Below are positions 16,885 to 25,746 of a stretch of 64,000 bases of DNA, piece by piece (the stretch's first letter is position 1; each line of letters opens with the position of its first letter). The stretch is taken from positions 62,001-126,000 of the forward strand of contig CAWAZY010000006.1 in NCBI GenBank assembly GCA_963786675.1. The letters are read 5' to 3'. A program made the translations under genes and the position numbers. This DNA is from JAGVSR01 sp963786675 (GTDB lineage Bacteria; Pseudomonadota; Alphaproteobacteria; Rhizobiales; Hyphomicrobiaceae). The notes under the pieces were generated by a model. It was not told the origin of the DNA, ran no database searches, and saw nothing but the letters and a program-made list of their open reading frames with translations.

Positions 16885-17092
16885 TCAAAGCGCCTCTGAT
16901 TTCAGCAACTTGCGAGCACAAGCACCGATCAAGGCCAAATCGTGTCATGATCTGAAAACCAACGTGCTCCTGCCGCAATGCGGTGGTGGAATTTGGCTGG
17001 TATTTTGCGCTGACTCATCCCGTCGCGGTCCGCGAATCGGTCATTCTGTGGGCTCGGGAGTGTCAACGACGGACGGCATCAGAAGGCTCGCT

Positions 17093-18193
17093 ATGACGGC
17101 GCGCGAAAAATTAGCCTGGGTTGTTCTGTGCGTGGCGGGCGCCGCCGCCGGAAGTGCCGGCGTGATCGCGCTTGGCCAATTCGGAATGATGTCGCCGTCG
17201 CCCGTTGAACCTTCAAAAGAAGAACCGGCCATTGTGGCACCGGCGCCCGTGCCAGCGCAGAGGCCCACCAAATTCACCAAGTTCATGGGGCGGCTGCCCG
17301 GGGCCGAGCGCTTCGACACGGTCGATCTGTCAGCGCTACCGGTCACCGCACCACCCGACGAGGGCCGCGATACCGACAACCCCGATTTCTGGTCGGCCGA
17401 AACGCGGCCCGAGCTTCCAGCCATCGACGTGCCACAAGTCAAAGCCCCACAGCCGAAAGCACCGGCAACAAAAGCGTTGCCGTGGCAGAACAAGCCGACC
17501 GCGCAACCCGCAACAAAATATACGCTGCAAGAGCGGCTCGATCAGATCTCGCCAAGTGCAAGCAACCGCCTTGCTGCGAAATTCACCGCGGCCAAAGCGG
17601 ATTGGACGGCAGCGGAAATTGGCCTCGTGGCGATCAAGAACGAGCGCAAGCTCGATTTGTACGCCAGGCCTGAAGGGTCCAGCACCTGGACCCTCATCCA
17701 TCGCTATCCCGTTCTTGCCGCCAGCGGCATTACCGGTCCGAAACTGCGCCAGGGGGATAAGCAGGTCCCTGAGGGTGTCTACGGCATCTCGTTCTTGAAT
17801 CCGAACAGCCGGTATCATGTGTCGCTGCGCGTGAATTATCCCAACGCCTTCGACCGGCAGATGGCGGCGAAGGAAGGCCGGAAAAATCTCGGCGGAGACA
17901 TTATGATTCACGGCAAGGCGGCCTCGATCGGCTGTCTCGCAATCGGCGACGAAGCCGCCGAGGAATTGTTCGTTCTGGCCGCCCGCACAGGATTGAAGAA
18001 CATCAAACTGGTCATCGCACCGGCTGATTTCCGGCGTGATGGCGTACTGACCGAAGCCAAGAGCTTGAGCGGCAAGCCCGCCTGGGTGCCTGGGCTCTAT
18101 TCCGAAATCGCCACCGCGATGGCCGAGTTCCCGGCCCCGGCGGAAGAAGGCATTCTTTCCTTCTTCAAGAACTTTGCGCTAAACCAGCCCTGA
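17093..18193 (+). CDS. L,D-transpeptidase (YkuD domain), membrane-anchored or exported
   Basis: This cell-wall enzyme has 366 residues from the ATG at 17093 (AGAAGG upstream). A single N-terminal hydrophobic helix (about residues 7-30) directs it to the periplasm. A Pro/Ala-rich low-complexity linker follows to about residue 150, then the YkuD domain with MIHGKAASIGCLAIG carrying the catalytic His (about 273) and Cys281. Such enzymes cross-link peptidoglycan at meso-diaminopimelate residues or attach proteins to the wall. A longer upstream frame (from 16880) exists but would destroy the signal helix. The gene is convergent with the large secreted protein at 18197, their stops being 3 bp apart. 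Confidence 0.88.
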   Translation: MTAREKLAWVVLCVAGAAAGSAGVIALGQFGMMSPSPVEPSKEEPAIVAPAPVPAQRPTKFTKFMGRLPGAERFDTVDLSALPVTAPPDEGRDTDNPDFWSAETRPELPAIDVPQVKAPQPKAPATKALPWQNKPTAQPATKYTLQERLDQISPSASNRLAAKFTAAKADWTAAEIGLVAIKNERKLDLYARPEGSSTWTLIHRYPVLAASGITGPKLRQGDKQVPEGVYGISFLNPNSRYHVSLRVNYPNAFDRQMAAKEGRKNLGGDIMIHGKAASIGCLAIGDEAAEELFVLAARTGLKNIKLVIAPADFRRDGVLTEAKSLSGKPAWVPGLYSEIATAMAEFPAPAEEGILSFFKNFALNQP

Positions 18194-18196
18194 CCG

Positions 18197-20182
18197 TCAG
18201 CCGCGTGGCGGACGCCGCCGCTCGGCGAACCACGACCGGTACTTGCTCATCTTCTCCCGCTGAGCCCCCGGCGCCCTCCGCTTGCACGTTGCCGCTTCTG
18301 CGCTGCCCTCCGGCGCGCCCCACCGCAGCTCGACACAGTCGTTGAGGTTGTAGGCCATTTCCAAATCGGCCATGCGGCCGACCACGTCCTTCAAACTGAG
18401 TGTCCAAGATGAGCCATCGGTCCGGGTATACGACACCGACCGCGCGGCGAGTTCCGTTTCGAGCTTTGCGTCCAGCGCGGCCTTGACGCTGTCGGGGCTT
18501 TGTCCCGCCGGCATCGCGTAACGCTCCGGACGGCGGGCGACGCGTGCTGGAAAGCCGTGGACCACATCAATCGCAATCAGAAGCCGCAAATCGCGCGAGG
18601 GCGTGGCGAAGTCTTCCCATGGACCGGTCGTTTCGAAAATCGACGGGCCATCGGGCATGGCGACTTCACCCGAGGCACGCTCGTGATACTTGCGGCCGTT
18701 CTCGACCGACGTGACGCGCGCATTCACTTGCTCGTCCAGGGCCGCCACCGCCTCGAGCATGGCGCGTTCCGGATCGAGCGGATCGGGCGACATGACATCG
18801 TCCATGCGGTCGTAAAAATCCTCAACAGACATCTTGGTCTGCTCAAGTGAAAAGTCTCCATAACTGGCATGCGCGGCGATCTCGGCATTGCTGAGCCTGC
18901 GCAGGCCAGATTTCCCGCGCACCACCGGCCGGAACCTCTTGAAGCCCGGACTTCCCAACGCCGGATTGTCGGCAAAAAGGAAGTTGCCACGCCAGAAGCG
19001 CTTGCGCGCAATCGTCCCGTCGGGCTGACCATCCACCGCCAGGATCACGCCGGCGCTGTCAGCCGTCTGGGCAACGCGGCGCGCGATCACCAGAATATGG
19101 CCGTAAGGATCAATGTAGATCGTGCCGGGCCGCAGGACATCCGCCGAAAGAGGCACGGAATAGTAATCGGTATTGTTTGAATCCGCGGGCGCGCGGCCGG
19201 ATCCAGAATGGACGGAGTTCGCGACCGTTTCACCAAGATATTCGGCCACCGCCACGGGCAGGCTCTGGGATTTGGGCTTGGGCTTCGGCGCAGGCGGCTT
19301 AACCGGGGCGCCAAACAGGCCATCGAAAAGGCCTGGGCTCGCCGTGCCCGTTTTTTCCGGAGACTCGGGCGGCTTGGGTGGCGGCTCCAGGGACTCAACA
19401 TTCCACCAGTCGAAACACCGGGGTGGCTTGCCCCCGCCACCGCGCGTGCATTTTCCGTATCCAAACGGCAAGCCCAGCTTGAACGCGAAATAGCCGCGGA
19501 GGAAGTAGGGAAGATCCGCGCAGTCAGGCTTGAAGACGAGTTTCTTATCGTCCTCGCGCAAGCCAAGATAGTTGTGCAGCAGGTTGCGAGCGGGATCGCG
19601 CAGGACCTCGTGCAGAACCGGCCAGGACGGAGACGCATCAAGCGGCGCATCGAACAGCGTCTCGATCCAGGCCGCGTAGAGATTCTCTAGGTCCCGGTTC
19701 CACGCGGCGCGGATCGGCCAGACACTCTTCGATGTTCCCCGCAATCCGCCGGGGTTCTTCTGCTTGACCGTAATGGGCGTGGCGAGCGCCGTGCATCCGG
19801 CGACGGGCGTCTCGAGCACAAAGGTGGCCTGCCACTTTCCGGACTTGGGTTCGGCAACTTCCGCCGTCCAGAAATACGGAGGGCCCCCGCGCCGCTCGGT
19901 GGACGCGGCCACGGATTCGCCGTCAGGCCCGCGCAGCGACAGTTTGCCGGTCAGCGGCTTTTCAGACACCACGGCGACACGAAGCGGCACGCCTTGCCAA
20001 GGTGACATTGGACCTGAGAATACGGTCACGCCGTCCAACGTCTTGCAAGTACTGCTGGTCTGATCATCCGCGACGGCTGCGGCGCATGACAGGGCGAGCC
20101 CTGCGATCGCGAACACGATCCGCGCGGCGAGCCCCGTGAGGCTCTTCATGCACTCTGCCAAAAGTCGACGTGCCGGCAACAT
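18197..20182 (-). CDS. Large secreted protein of unknown function with a candidate Cys-His-Asp active site
   Basis: This protein has 661 residues from the ATG at 20182, which has GGAGG 4 nt upstream; an ATG at 20149 would remove 11 residues. A signal peptide is visible (hydrophobic FAIAGLALS, cleavage near residue 38). Residues 50-140 look like a beta-sandwich domain. Then come PDCADLPYFLRGYF with C221, a Pro-rich stretch (about 265-305), DPYGHILVIAR with H362, and LAVDGQPDG with D384. A Cys at a helix start, a His in a hydrophobic strand and a following Asp resemble papain-like/NlpC-P60 peptidases, but this is my inference and I recognise no named family. The C-terminal half is helical and charged. 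It faces an L,D-transpeptidase gene, which hints at a cell-envelope role. Confidence 0.7.
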   Translation of the reverse strand: MLPARRLLAECMKSLTGLAARIVFAIAGLALSCAAAVADDQTSSTCKTLDGVTVFSGPMSPWQGVPLRVAVVSEKPLTGKLSLRGPDGESVAASTERRGGPPYFWTAEVAEPKSGKWQATFVLETPVAGCTALATPITVKQKNPGGLRGTSKSVWPIRAAWNRDLENLYAAWIETLFDAPLDASPSWPVLHEVLRDPARNLLHNYLGLREDDKKLVFKPDCADLPYFLRGYFAFKLGLPFGYGKCTRGGGGKPPRCFDWWNVESLEPPPKPPESPEKTGTASPGLFDGLFGAPVKPPAPKPKPKSQSLPVAVAEYLGETVANSVHSGSGRAPADSNNTDYYSVPLSADVLRPGTIYIDPYGHILVIARRVAQTADSAGVILAVDGQPDGTIARKRFWRGNFLFADNPALGSPGFKRFRPVVRGKSGLRRLSNAEIAAHASYGDFSLEQTKMSVEDFYDRMDDVMSPDPLDPERAMLEAVAALDEQVNARVTSVENGRKYHERASGEVAMPDGPSIFETTGPWEDFATPSRDLRLLIAIDVVHGFPARVARRPERYAMPAGQSPDSVKAALDAKLETELAARSVSYTRTDGSSWTLSLKDVVGRMADLEMAYNLNDCVELRWGAPEGSAEAATCKRRAPGAQREKMSKYRSWFAERRRPPRG

Positions 20183-20522
20183 TCAGCCTCCAGCCCCTCT
20201 GGCCAGGATTGAAGCGTAAACGGGCGTGCAATGCCAGCTTCTATTGGCGATGGGGCTGAGCGCGGCCAGAAATCCGAGATCGCGTCACGTCACGCGGTGA
20301 TGCGCTATCGCTGGCTGGCACGGCATTTAGGTTTATGGGTCTTCTTCGCAGCAGATGCAAAATCCATGGGTCGCAACCGCGAAGCCGATACCATAAACTC
20401 ACCCCTCCTGGCGAATTGCACTTGGGACGGTTTCTCACAATCATCCTTGCTGCCATTGATCGCTTTCGGACTTGACCCCGCTAAGCCGGGAGATGTGTCC
20501 TCAATTTGCTTTGGAATGTAAT
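20183..20522. other. Intergenic region with a nested imperfect hairpin
   Basis: These 340 bases separate two divergent genes and hold no convincing coding frame. A nested inverted repeat lies at 20331-20398: outer arms GTTTATGG and CCATAAAC, inner arms CTTCGC (20344-20349) and GCGAAG (20379-20384), with a 29-base apical loop. It could be a structured leader RNA of either gene or a small RNA. The glutaminase ribosome-binding site is weak. Confidence 0.35.
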
Positions 20523-21449
20523 ATGGACCCGCAAACGCTCATCGACAGGATTGCCAGTGATCTGAGCGAAGTTGAGGACCGTGGACAGGCCGCGCGCTAC
20601 ATTCCCGAACTGGCAAAAGTGGATACGCGCAAGTTTGGTCTGGCGATCGCGATGCTCGACGGCACCAGTTACCAGACAGGTGACGCCAGCGAACCCTTCT
20701 CCATTCAAAGCATTGCCAAAGTCTTTGCGCTGGCCCTGGCCCTTGGAAAGGCCGGCGACGGACTTTGGAATCGCGTCCGCAGGGAGCCTTCGGGCTCGGC
20801 TTTCAATTCCATCGTGCAGCTCGAGTACGAACATGGAATCCCGCGCAATCCTTTCATCAATGCCGGCGCCATCGTGGTCACGGATATCATCCTGGCTGGA
20901 CATCGCCCACGGGAAGCAATTGGAGAAATCCTGCGCTTTGTGCGGGTGGCGGCCGGAGACGAAACCATTCGAATCGACCCGGCCGTTGCCAAGAGCGAGC
21001 AGGACACCGGCTTCCGCAACATCGCGCTTGCAAACTACATGCGCGCCTTCGGTAATATTAAGAATCCCGTCGAGATGACGATGGGCGTCTATTTCCATCA
21101 GTGCGCCATCGAGATGACGTGCGTGCAGCTGGCCCGCGCCGGCCTGTTTCTCGCCAATGAAGGCCGCGACCCGGCGACGGGGATCTCTGTGATCTCCAAG
21201 GAGCGCGCACGGCGGATCAACGCGCTGATGCTGACGTGCGGTCACTACGATGGATCAGGCGACTTCGCCTTCAAGGTCGGATTGCCGGGCAAGAGCGGCG
21301 TCGGCGGCGGGATCCTTGCCATCGTACCCGGTCGCGCCTCTATCGCCGTGTGGTCGCCCGGATTGAACGAGCAGGGCAATCCACTCCTTGGCACACGCGC
21401 GCTGGAACTTGTCGCCCAGCATACGGGGTGGTCGATTTTCGGACACTGA
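20523..21449 (+). CDS. glsA: Glutaminase A
   Basis: This enzyme hydrolyses L-glutamine to glutamate and ammonia. It belongs to the serine beta-lactamase-like glutaminases. The 308 residues match family length when started at the ATG at 20523; an upstream start at 20472 would add 17 residues without homologous pattern. The catalytic Ser63-x-x-Lys66 is in PFSIQSIAKVF. Other family segments are NPFINAGAI, FGNIKNPVEM with the following MGVYFHQCAIE, and GLPGKSGVGGGILA near the end. There is no signal peptide, so it is cytoplasmic. It is monocistronic and followed by the oppositely oriented tRNA-Arg. Confidence 0.95.
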   Translation: MDPQTLIDRIASDLSEVEDRGQAARYIPELAKVDTRKFGLAIAMLDGTSYQTGDASEPFSIQSIAKVFALALALGKAGDGLWNRVRREPSGSAFNSIVQLEYEHGIPRNPFINAGAIVVTDIILAGHRPREAIGEILRFVRVAAGDETIRIDPAVAKSEQDTGFRNIALANYMRAFGNIKNPVEMTMGVYFHQCAIEMTCVQLARAGLFLANEGRDPATGISVISKERARRINALMLTCGHYDGSGDFAFKVGLPGKSGVGGGILAIVPGRASIAVWSPGLNEQGNPLLGTRALELVAQHTGWSIFGH

Positions 21450-21522
21450 GCGATAGCGCGGCCGGCGCGGACACCCGCACAAGCCCAAAGCCCCGAAGCA
21501 ATCTTCGCATGTGAGGAAAAAT

Positions 21523-21599
21523 TGGCGCGCCCGAAAGGATTCGAACCTCTGACCCCCAGATTCGTAGTCTGGTGCTCTATCCAGCTGAGCTACGGGCGC
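21523..21599 (-). tRNA. tRNA-Arg, anticodon ACG
   Basis: The 77-base gene on the minus strand forms a cloverleaf. Acceptor GCGCCCG pairs with CGGGCGC, the anticodon stem is CCAGA/TCTGG and the loop CTACGAA has ACG at 34-36. The T-arm is AGAGG-TTCGAAT-CCTTT, and CCA is encoded. ACG is normally modified to ICG to read CGU, CGC and CGA. Confidence 0.96.
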
Positions 21600-21731
21600 A
21601 ATCTTGCGATCTGACCGCCGGAAATCAGGGCGAACCCTGCCTAGGCCGGAGCTGCAAGAGCGCCCCTTCTAATCGCTGCGCCGCACTGGCGCAAGGGGTT
21701 CGGGGCGGTTCGTTGGTCGCGGGGGCAAGCC

Positions 21732-23279
21732 TCATGCCCCGGCATCTCCCCGGTCGGGAATTTCCAGTTCGAACGTGGCCCCCGTGGGCGTGTCGATCAG
21801 GCGCAAATGGCCGCCGTGGGCCTGGACCAGCTCGGCGGCGATCGGCAGCCCAAGCCCCGTACCACCCCGCTTCGTCGACCCCTGGAACGGCTGGAATAGC
21901 TTTTCACGCGCTTTGGCTGGAACGCCGGGGCCATTGTCACTGACGCTCAGACGCACGCGTGCGCCCGCCCGGCGCGCCGTGATGCGAATGTGGCCGGGGC
22001 CCGCCGCCGCGTCCCGGTCTTCCAGCGCCTGCGCCGCGTTGCGCATCAGATTACTCAAGACCCGGAAGAGGTGCTCGCGATCGGCGTCGATATTCAAGTC
22101 GTCCGACATGTCGACCTCAATGGTGATGGGCGCATCTTTGGCGACTGCCAGACTGTCGACCACTTCATCCACAATAGGCCGCAGCAATAAAACCTCACGG
22201 CGCTGCACGCTCTCTTCGGTGCGGCCGAACCTCAGCGTCTCGTTACAGAAATTAATCGCCCGGTCGAGCGACGCGATGAGCTTGGGCGCCACACGCTGCA
22301 CCGTCGGATCGGGAGACACCGTCAGGCGATCGGAAACGAGTTGGGCATTCGCCAGCATGTTGCGCAGATCGTGATTGATCTTGGACACGGCGAGGCCCAG
22401 CTGGGCAAGGCGCGTCTTCTGCTTCAAGAGCTGCGACAGCTGCCGCTGCATCTGCGCCAACTCAACTTCGGCCAGACCGATTTCGTCGGACCGGCTGGAA
22501 GGCGTGATGATGCGCGAAGGATCCTCTGGATTTTCGCCGTAGGCCAGCATGTTTCGCGACAGCCGCAGGATCGGCTTTACGAGCAGGCCATTGATAGTGA
22601 AATAGACCGCCGCCGCCGTCACCAGAGCGACGAGGAACGAGAGCCAGAAGATTTCGGTGCCATAGCGCATCATGGCGCGCCGTAGCGGCTCCTCCGGCAT
22701 GACCACTTCGATGATGTCGTCAAACCGGGGACCCAACAGCCCGATGACACGCATGGTGCGTTCGCCATCACTCATCATCAGGTCGATCGCGTCGCGAATG
22801 CTGGCGATGCGCACGGCCATGGCTTCCGTCAGCGATAAGGCGCGTGGCTGACGCATGTCGTAGGTGACGTCGATGCTGATCTGCTGCACCGGTGGCAGAA
22901 TGACCCGGCGGGCGCCGCCGCGGCGGATGGCGATCGCGCGCACCAGCGCCGTGCGCAGAAGCTCGTTGCGCAGGGCCGGCGGCACGTCTCGCGTCGGCAC
23001 CGCGTCGGCGGCCAGCGCGGACACCTGCGCCGTGGTGATGCGCTCGTTCAGCCAATTGACGCGAAACGTGGCCAGGGACGGCAGGAAGATCAGAATTTCG
23101 GCGACCATCACAAAGATGGCCGTCAGCACCAGGAGTTTGCCCGGCAGGCCGAAGCGGACTTTGCGCAAAACCCCGCGCAGCGGCGACGAACTATCGCTCA
23201 AGGCACCACCACCCGGCACACTGGGTGCGGGCTCGGCTGCCCCACGGACAGCTTTCTGGTGATCAAAATCTTGCAACAC
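21732..23279 (-). CDS. Membrane-bound sensor histidine kinase (orphan)
   Basis: This is a two-component sensor of 515 residues. A transmembrane helix near residue 50 (LLVLTAIFVMVAEILIFL) and another near residue 215 (FWLSFLVALVTAAAVYF) enclose a periplasmic sensing domain of about 150 residues. A HAMP-like linker follows. The kinase core has the H-box KINHDLRNML, the N-box LSNLMRNAAQAL, the G1 box DNGPGVP and the G2 region KRGGTGLGLPIA. All catalytic residues are present. No response regulator gene lies next to it, so its partner must be elsewhere. The start is a TTG at 23279; a later start is possible because the first 40 residues are Pro/Gly-rich and unconserved-looking. The signal sensed is unknown. 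Confidence 0.9.
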   Translation of the reverse strand: MLQDFDHQKAVRGAAEPAPSVPGGGALSDSSSPLRGVLRKVRFGLPGKLLVLTAIFVMVAEILIFLPSLATFRVNWLNERITTAQVSALAADAVPTRDVPPALRNELLRTALVRAIAIRRGGARRVILPPVQQISIDVTYDMRQPRALSLTEAMAVRIASIRDAIDLMMSDGERTMRVIGLLGPRFDDIIEVVMPEEPLRRAMMRYGTEIFWLSFLVALVTAAAVYFTINGLLVKPILRLSRNMLAYGENPEDPSRIITPSSRSDEIGLAEVELAQMQRQLSQLLKQKTRLAQLGLAVSKINHDLRNMLANAQLVSDRLTVSPDPTVQRVAPKLIASLDRAINFCNETLRFGRTEESVQRREVLLLRPIVDEVVDSLAVAKDAPITIEVDMSDDLNIDADREHLFRVLSNLMRNAAQALEDRDAAAGPGHIRITARRAGARVRLSVSDNGPGVPAKAREKLFQPFQGSTKRGGTGLGLPIAAELVQAHGGHLRLIDTPTGATFELEIPDRGDAGA

Positions 23280-23460
23280 GGGTCCAGCGGAACCTTTTTC
23301 AGGGAGCGCCTTTTTCAGTAAGGCATATTTTCCCGATCAACATGCTGGAATGTGGCACTTCGAAAGGCGATTGTCAGCCTCTTGACGTCAACTGTCGTAA
23401 AGCAACGGAGATTACCCCCGCCGGGCGCGATGCCAGGATCAGAAAACCCTTGCGACCTGA

Positions 23461-24882
23461 TCAGCCGAGCTTGGCCAGCCAGCCGATAATGCGCCGCACG
23501 AGCGGACTGCCCGCCTTGTCGACATAAAACCGGTAGGCGGCCCGCTTGCCGATTTCGCCCAGGGTGGGATACGGCGAAATCCAATCGGTCATAGCCTTGA
23601 TATTGAGCCCGCGTGCGATCGCGAACGACCACATTTGAATGAGTTCTCCAGCATGCAGACCGAGGATTGTGGCGCCAAGAATGCGGCCCTTTGCATCCGT
23701 CATGACCTTGATGTGACCGTGAGTCTCCCGCTCGGCCTGCGCCCGGTCATTCTCGTGGAAGGGCCAGCGCAAGACATGCACGGTCTTGTGCGCCGCGCGT
23801 GCGGCCGCTTCCGTTAGCCCCACGTGGGCAAGCTCCGGTTCGGTATAGGTGACCCAAGGAACGTGGTGCGTGTGCGCCTTGGCCGGCAGTCTGAACAGCG
23901 CGCGCCGGATGACGATGCCCGCATGATAGTTGGCCACATGCGTGAACTGCAGACCACCTGCGACGTCACCGATGGCAAAGACTTTCTTGTTGGAGGTCCG
24001 CAATCCGCTGTCGACGGTGATGCCGCTCTTCTCGAACTTGATGCCACCGGCGGCGAGATTGAGATCGGAGATATTCGGCTTGCGTCCGGCGGCAACGAGG
24101 AGATGCGAGCCTTCGACCACGGCCGGACCCTCGGCGGTCTTCAGGTGAACCCGGACGCCGTGCGGCGCCATGGGCTCGACGCGCTCAACAAGCGACCCTT
24201 CCCGGATGTCCAGGCCCTCCGCCTTCAACAGATCGATCAGCAGGGCGGTCATCTCGGGATCATCCTTGCCGAGAGCCTTGGCACCTTCGATGACCGTCAC
24301 GCGGCTGCCAAGCCGGCGATGCGCCTGCGCCATCTCCATGCCGATGGGACCACCGCCGACGACGATCAGATGTTCGGGGAGCACCGTGTTGTCGAACAGC
24401 GTTTCATTGGTGAAATACGGCACTTGGTCGAGACCCGGAATCGGCGGGACCACGGGCGAAGATCCCGTGGCAATCACAAACCTCCGCGCCGTGATGCGAT
24501 GGTCCCCGGCCACCACGGTGCGCCGGTCCACGAAACGCCCGGCCGCTTGGATGACCTTCACGCCCAGACCGGTAAAGCGTTCGACGAAATCATTGGGCGC
24601 GATGGCGGCGATCACCGCATGGACATGGTGGTTGACGGCGACCGGATCGACAAGGGGATCGACCGACATGATGCCGAACTGGCTGGCCGTCCGCATGGCA
24701 TGCGCGCGCTTGCCCGCAGCGATCAGCGCCTTTGACGGCACGCATCCGTAGTTCAGGCAGTCGCCGCCCATCTTGTGCTTTTCGATGAGCACCACACTGC
24801 GGCCGAACGCGGCGACGCCCGCGGCCACCGAAAGGCCGCCCGAGCCCGCGCCGATGACACATACGTCGACGTCGAGCGGCAT
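23461..24882 (-). CDS. FAD-dependent pyridine nucleotide-disulfide oxidoreductase (mercuric reductase-like)
   Basis: This is a flavoprotein of 473 residues. It has the FAD-binding GAGSGGLSVA, the redox-active disulfide GGDCLNYGCVPSKA, the NAD(P) fold VVGGGPIGMEMA and the second FAD motif VFAIGDVAGG. The C-terminal catalytic His-Glu pair of dihydrolipoamide dehydrogenase is replaced by SPYPTLGEIGKR, and there is no C-terminal Cys pair as in true MerA. So neither lipoamide nor mercury is a safe substrate. The start ATG at 24882 lies 35 bp after the TVP38 gene; because of a frameshift in that gene the two appear fused in one 748-codon frame, which I regard as artificial. It is the last gene of a DUF547-TVP38-reductase operon. 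Confidence 0.85.
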   Translation of the reverse strand: MPLDVDVCVIGAGSGGLSVAAGVAAFGRSVVLIEKHKMGGDCLNYGCVPSKALIAAGKRAHAMRTASQFGIMSVDPLVDPVAVNHHVHAVIAAIAPNDFVERFTGLGVKVIQAAGRFVDRRTVVAGDHRITARRFVIATGSSPVVPPIPGLDQVPYFTNETLFDNTVLPEHLIVVGGGPIGMEMAQAHRRLGSRVTVIEGAKALGKDDPEMTALLIDLLKAEGLDIREGSLVERVEPMAPHGVRVHLKTAEGPAVVEGSHLLVAAGRKPNISDLNLAAGGIKFEKSGITVDSGLRTSNKKVFAIGDVAGGLQFTHVANYHAGIVIRRALFRLPAKAHTHHVPWVTYTEPELAHVGLTEAAARAAHKTVHVLRWPFHENDRAQAERETHGHIKVMTDAKGRILGATILGLHAGELIQMWSFAIARGLNIKAMTDWISPYPTLGEIGKRAAYRFYVDKAGSPLVRRIIGWLAKLG

Positions 24883-24917
24883 GGCGGCCGGTGACGCGGC
24901 GCTCCCGGCGGGAAGGA

Positions 24918-25707
24918 TCAGACGGCTGCATTGCGCTTGCTCCACTTCTTGGCGAACACGGGAATGAGGGCGACGAGCCCGATGAGGACGAATGCGATCA
25001 CCAGTTCCTGCGTGATGAGGCTGCCAGTATCGATGGTATAGGGGCATTCCAGGCCGGGTTCGCTCGCCTGGCGCGCCAAGCAGGCGGCATGCACAGAATT
25101 CTGTGCTTCCACGACACTGCCCAGGCCAGAGCCTGCGAACGAAAATGCAATCGTGCCTGGAATGATCCCCAGAAACGTTCCCAGCACATAGGTGCGAAGC
25201 GGGACGCCCAGTCAGGGCCGGCGCCAAGTTGACCACGACGAACGGAAACACCGGCACGAGCCGCAGAAACAGCATGTAGCTCAGCGCGTTTTCCTTGAAG
25301 CCTTCGCTCAATCGAGACAGCCAAGGCCCGGCACGCGCGGCCAGCGTCTCCCCCAGCGACGTCCGCGCGATGAGGAACAAGAGCGTTGCGCCGATGGTGG
25401 CCGCCACCACGGTCGCCGGCGCGCCGATCTGCCAGCCGAACAGCAAGCCGCCCGCCAGCGTCATAATCAGTCCACCGGGCAGGGAGAGCGCGACGACGGC
25501 AATGTAGGTCAGCATGTAGAGGCCGAGCGCCAGCGGCAGATTGGCGGCGATGAAATTCTGCAACGTCTCGTAGTTGCGTCCGATCGTTTCAAACGAAATC
25601 AGCTTGTGCCAGCCCATCCCGAACACGATGGCCATGACAGCGCCGAGGCCGATGAGCGGCGCGTAACGGCGCCAGGCCGGCTGAAGTGTCGCGCCAGTGT
25701 CGGTCAT
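24918..25707 (-). CDS. TVP38/TMEM64 family membrane protein, broken by one extra base near 25208
   Basis: This is an inner-membrane protein of the DedA/VTT-type TVP38 family, 262 residues once corrected. The N-terminal part shows PGGLIMTLAGGLLFG and LLFLIARTSLGE, followed by FLRLVPVFPFVVVNLAPALTG. Here CCC at 25207-25209 (plus strand) has one base too many; removing it continues as VPLRTYVLGTFLGIIPGTI and FAGSGLGS, the family's conserved end, then a final helix and stop at 24918. The original frame stays open by chance into the reductase gene. AAGGAA precedes the ATG. Such proteins are proposed lipid scramblases or transporters; the role here is unknown. The break is most likely a sequencing error. 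Confidence 0.85.
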
Positions 25708-25746
25708 TGAGAAATTCCTTCGGCAATAAATTCAAGTCGAGGCGAA

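Noticed and set aside
23461..25707. A 748-codon frame joining TVP38 and the flavin reductase as one fusion protein
   Set aside because: The linking part (about residues 168-275) is Arg/Pro/His-rich shadow sequence; the true TVP38 C-terminus continues in another frame, with its own stop, and the reductase has a proper start at 24882.
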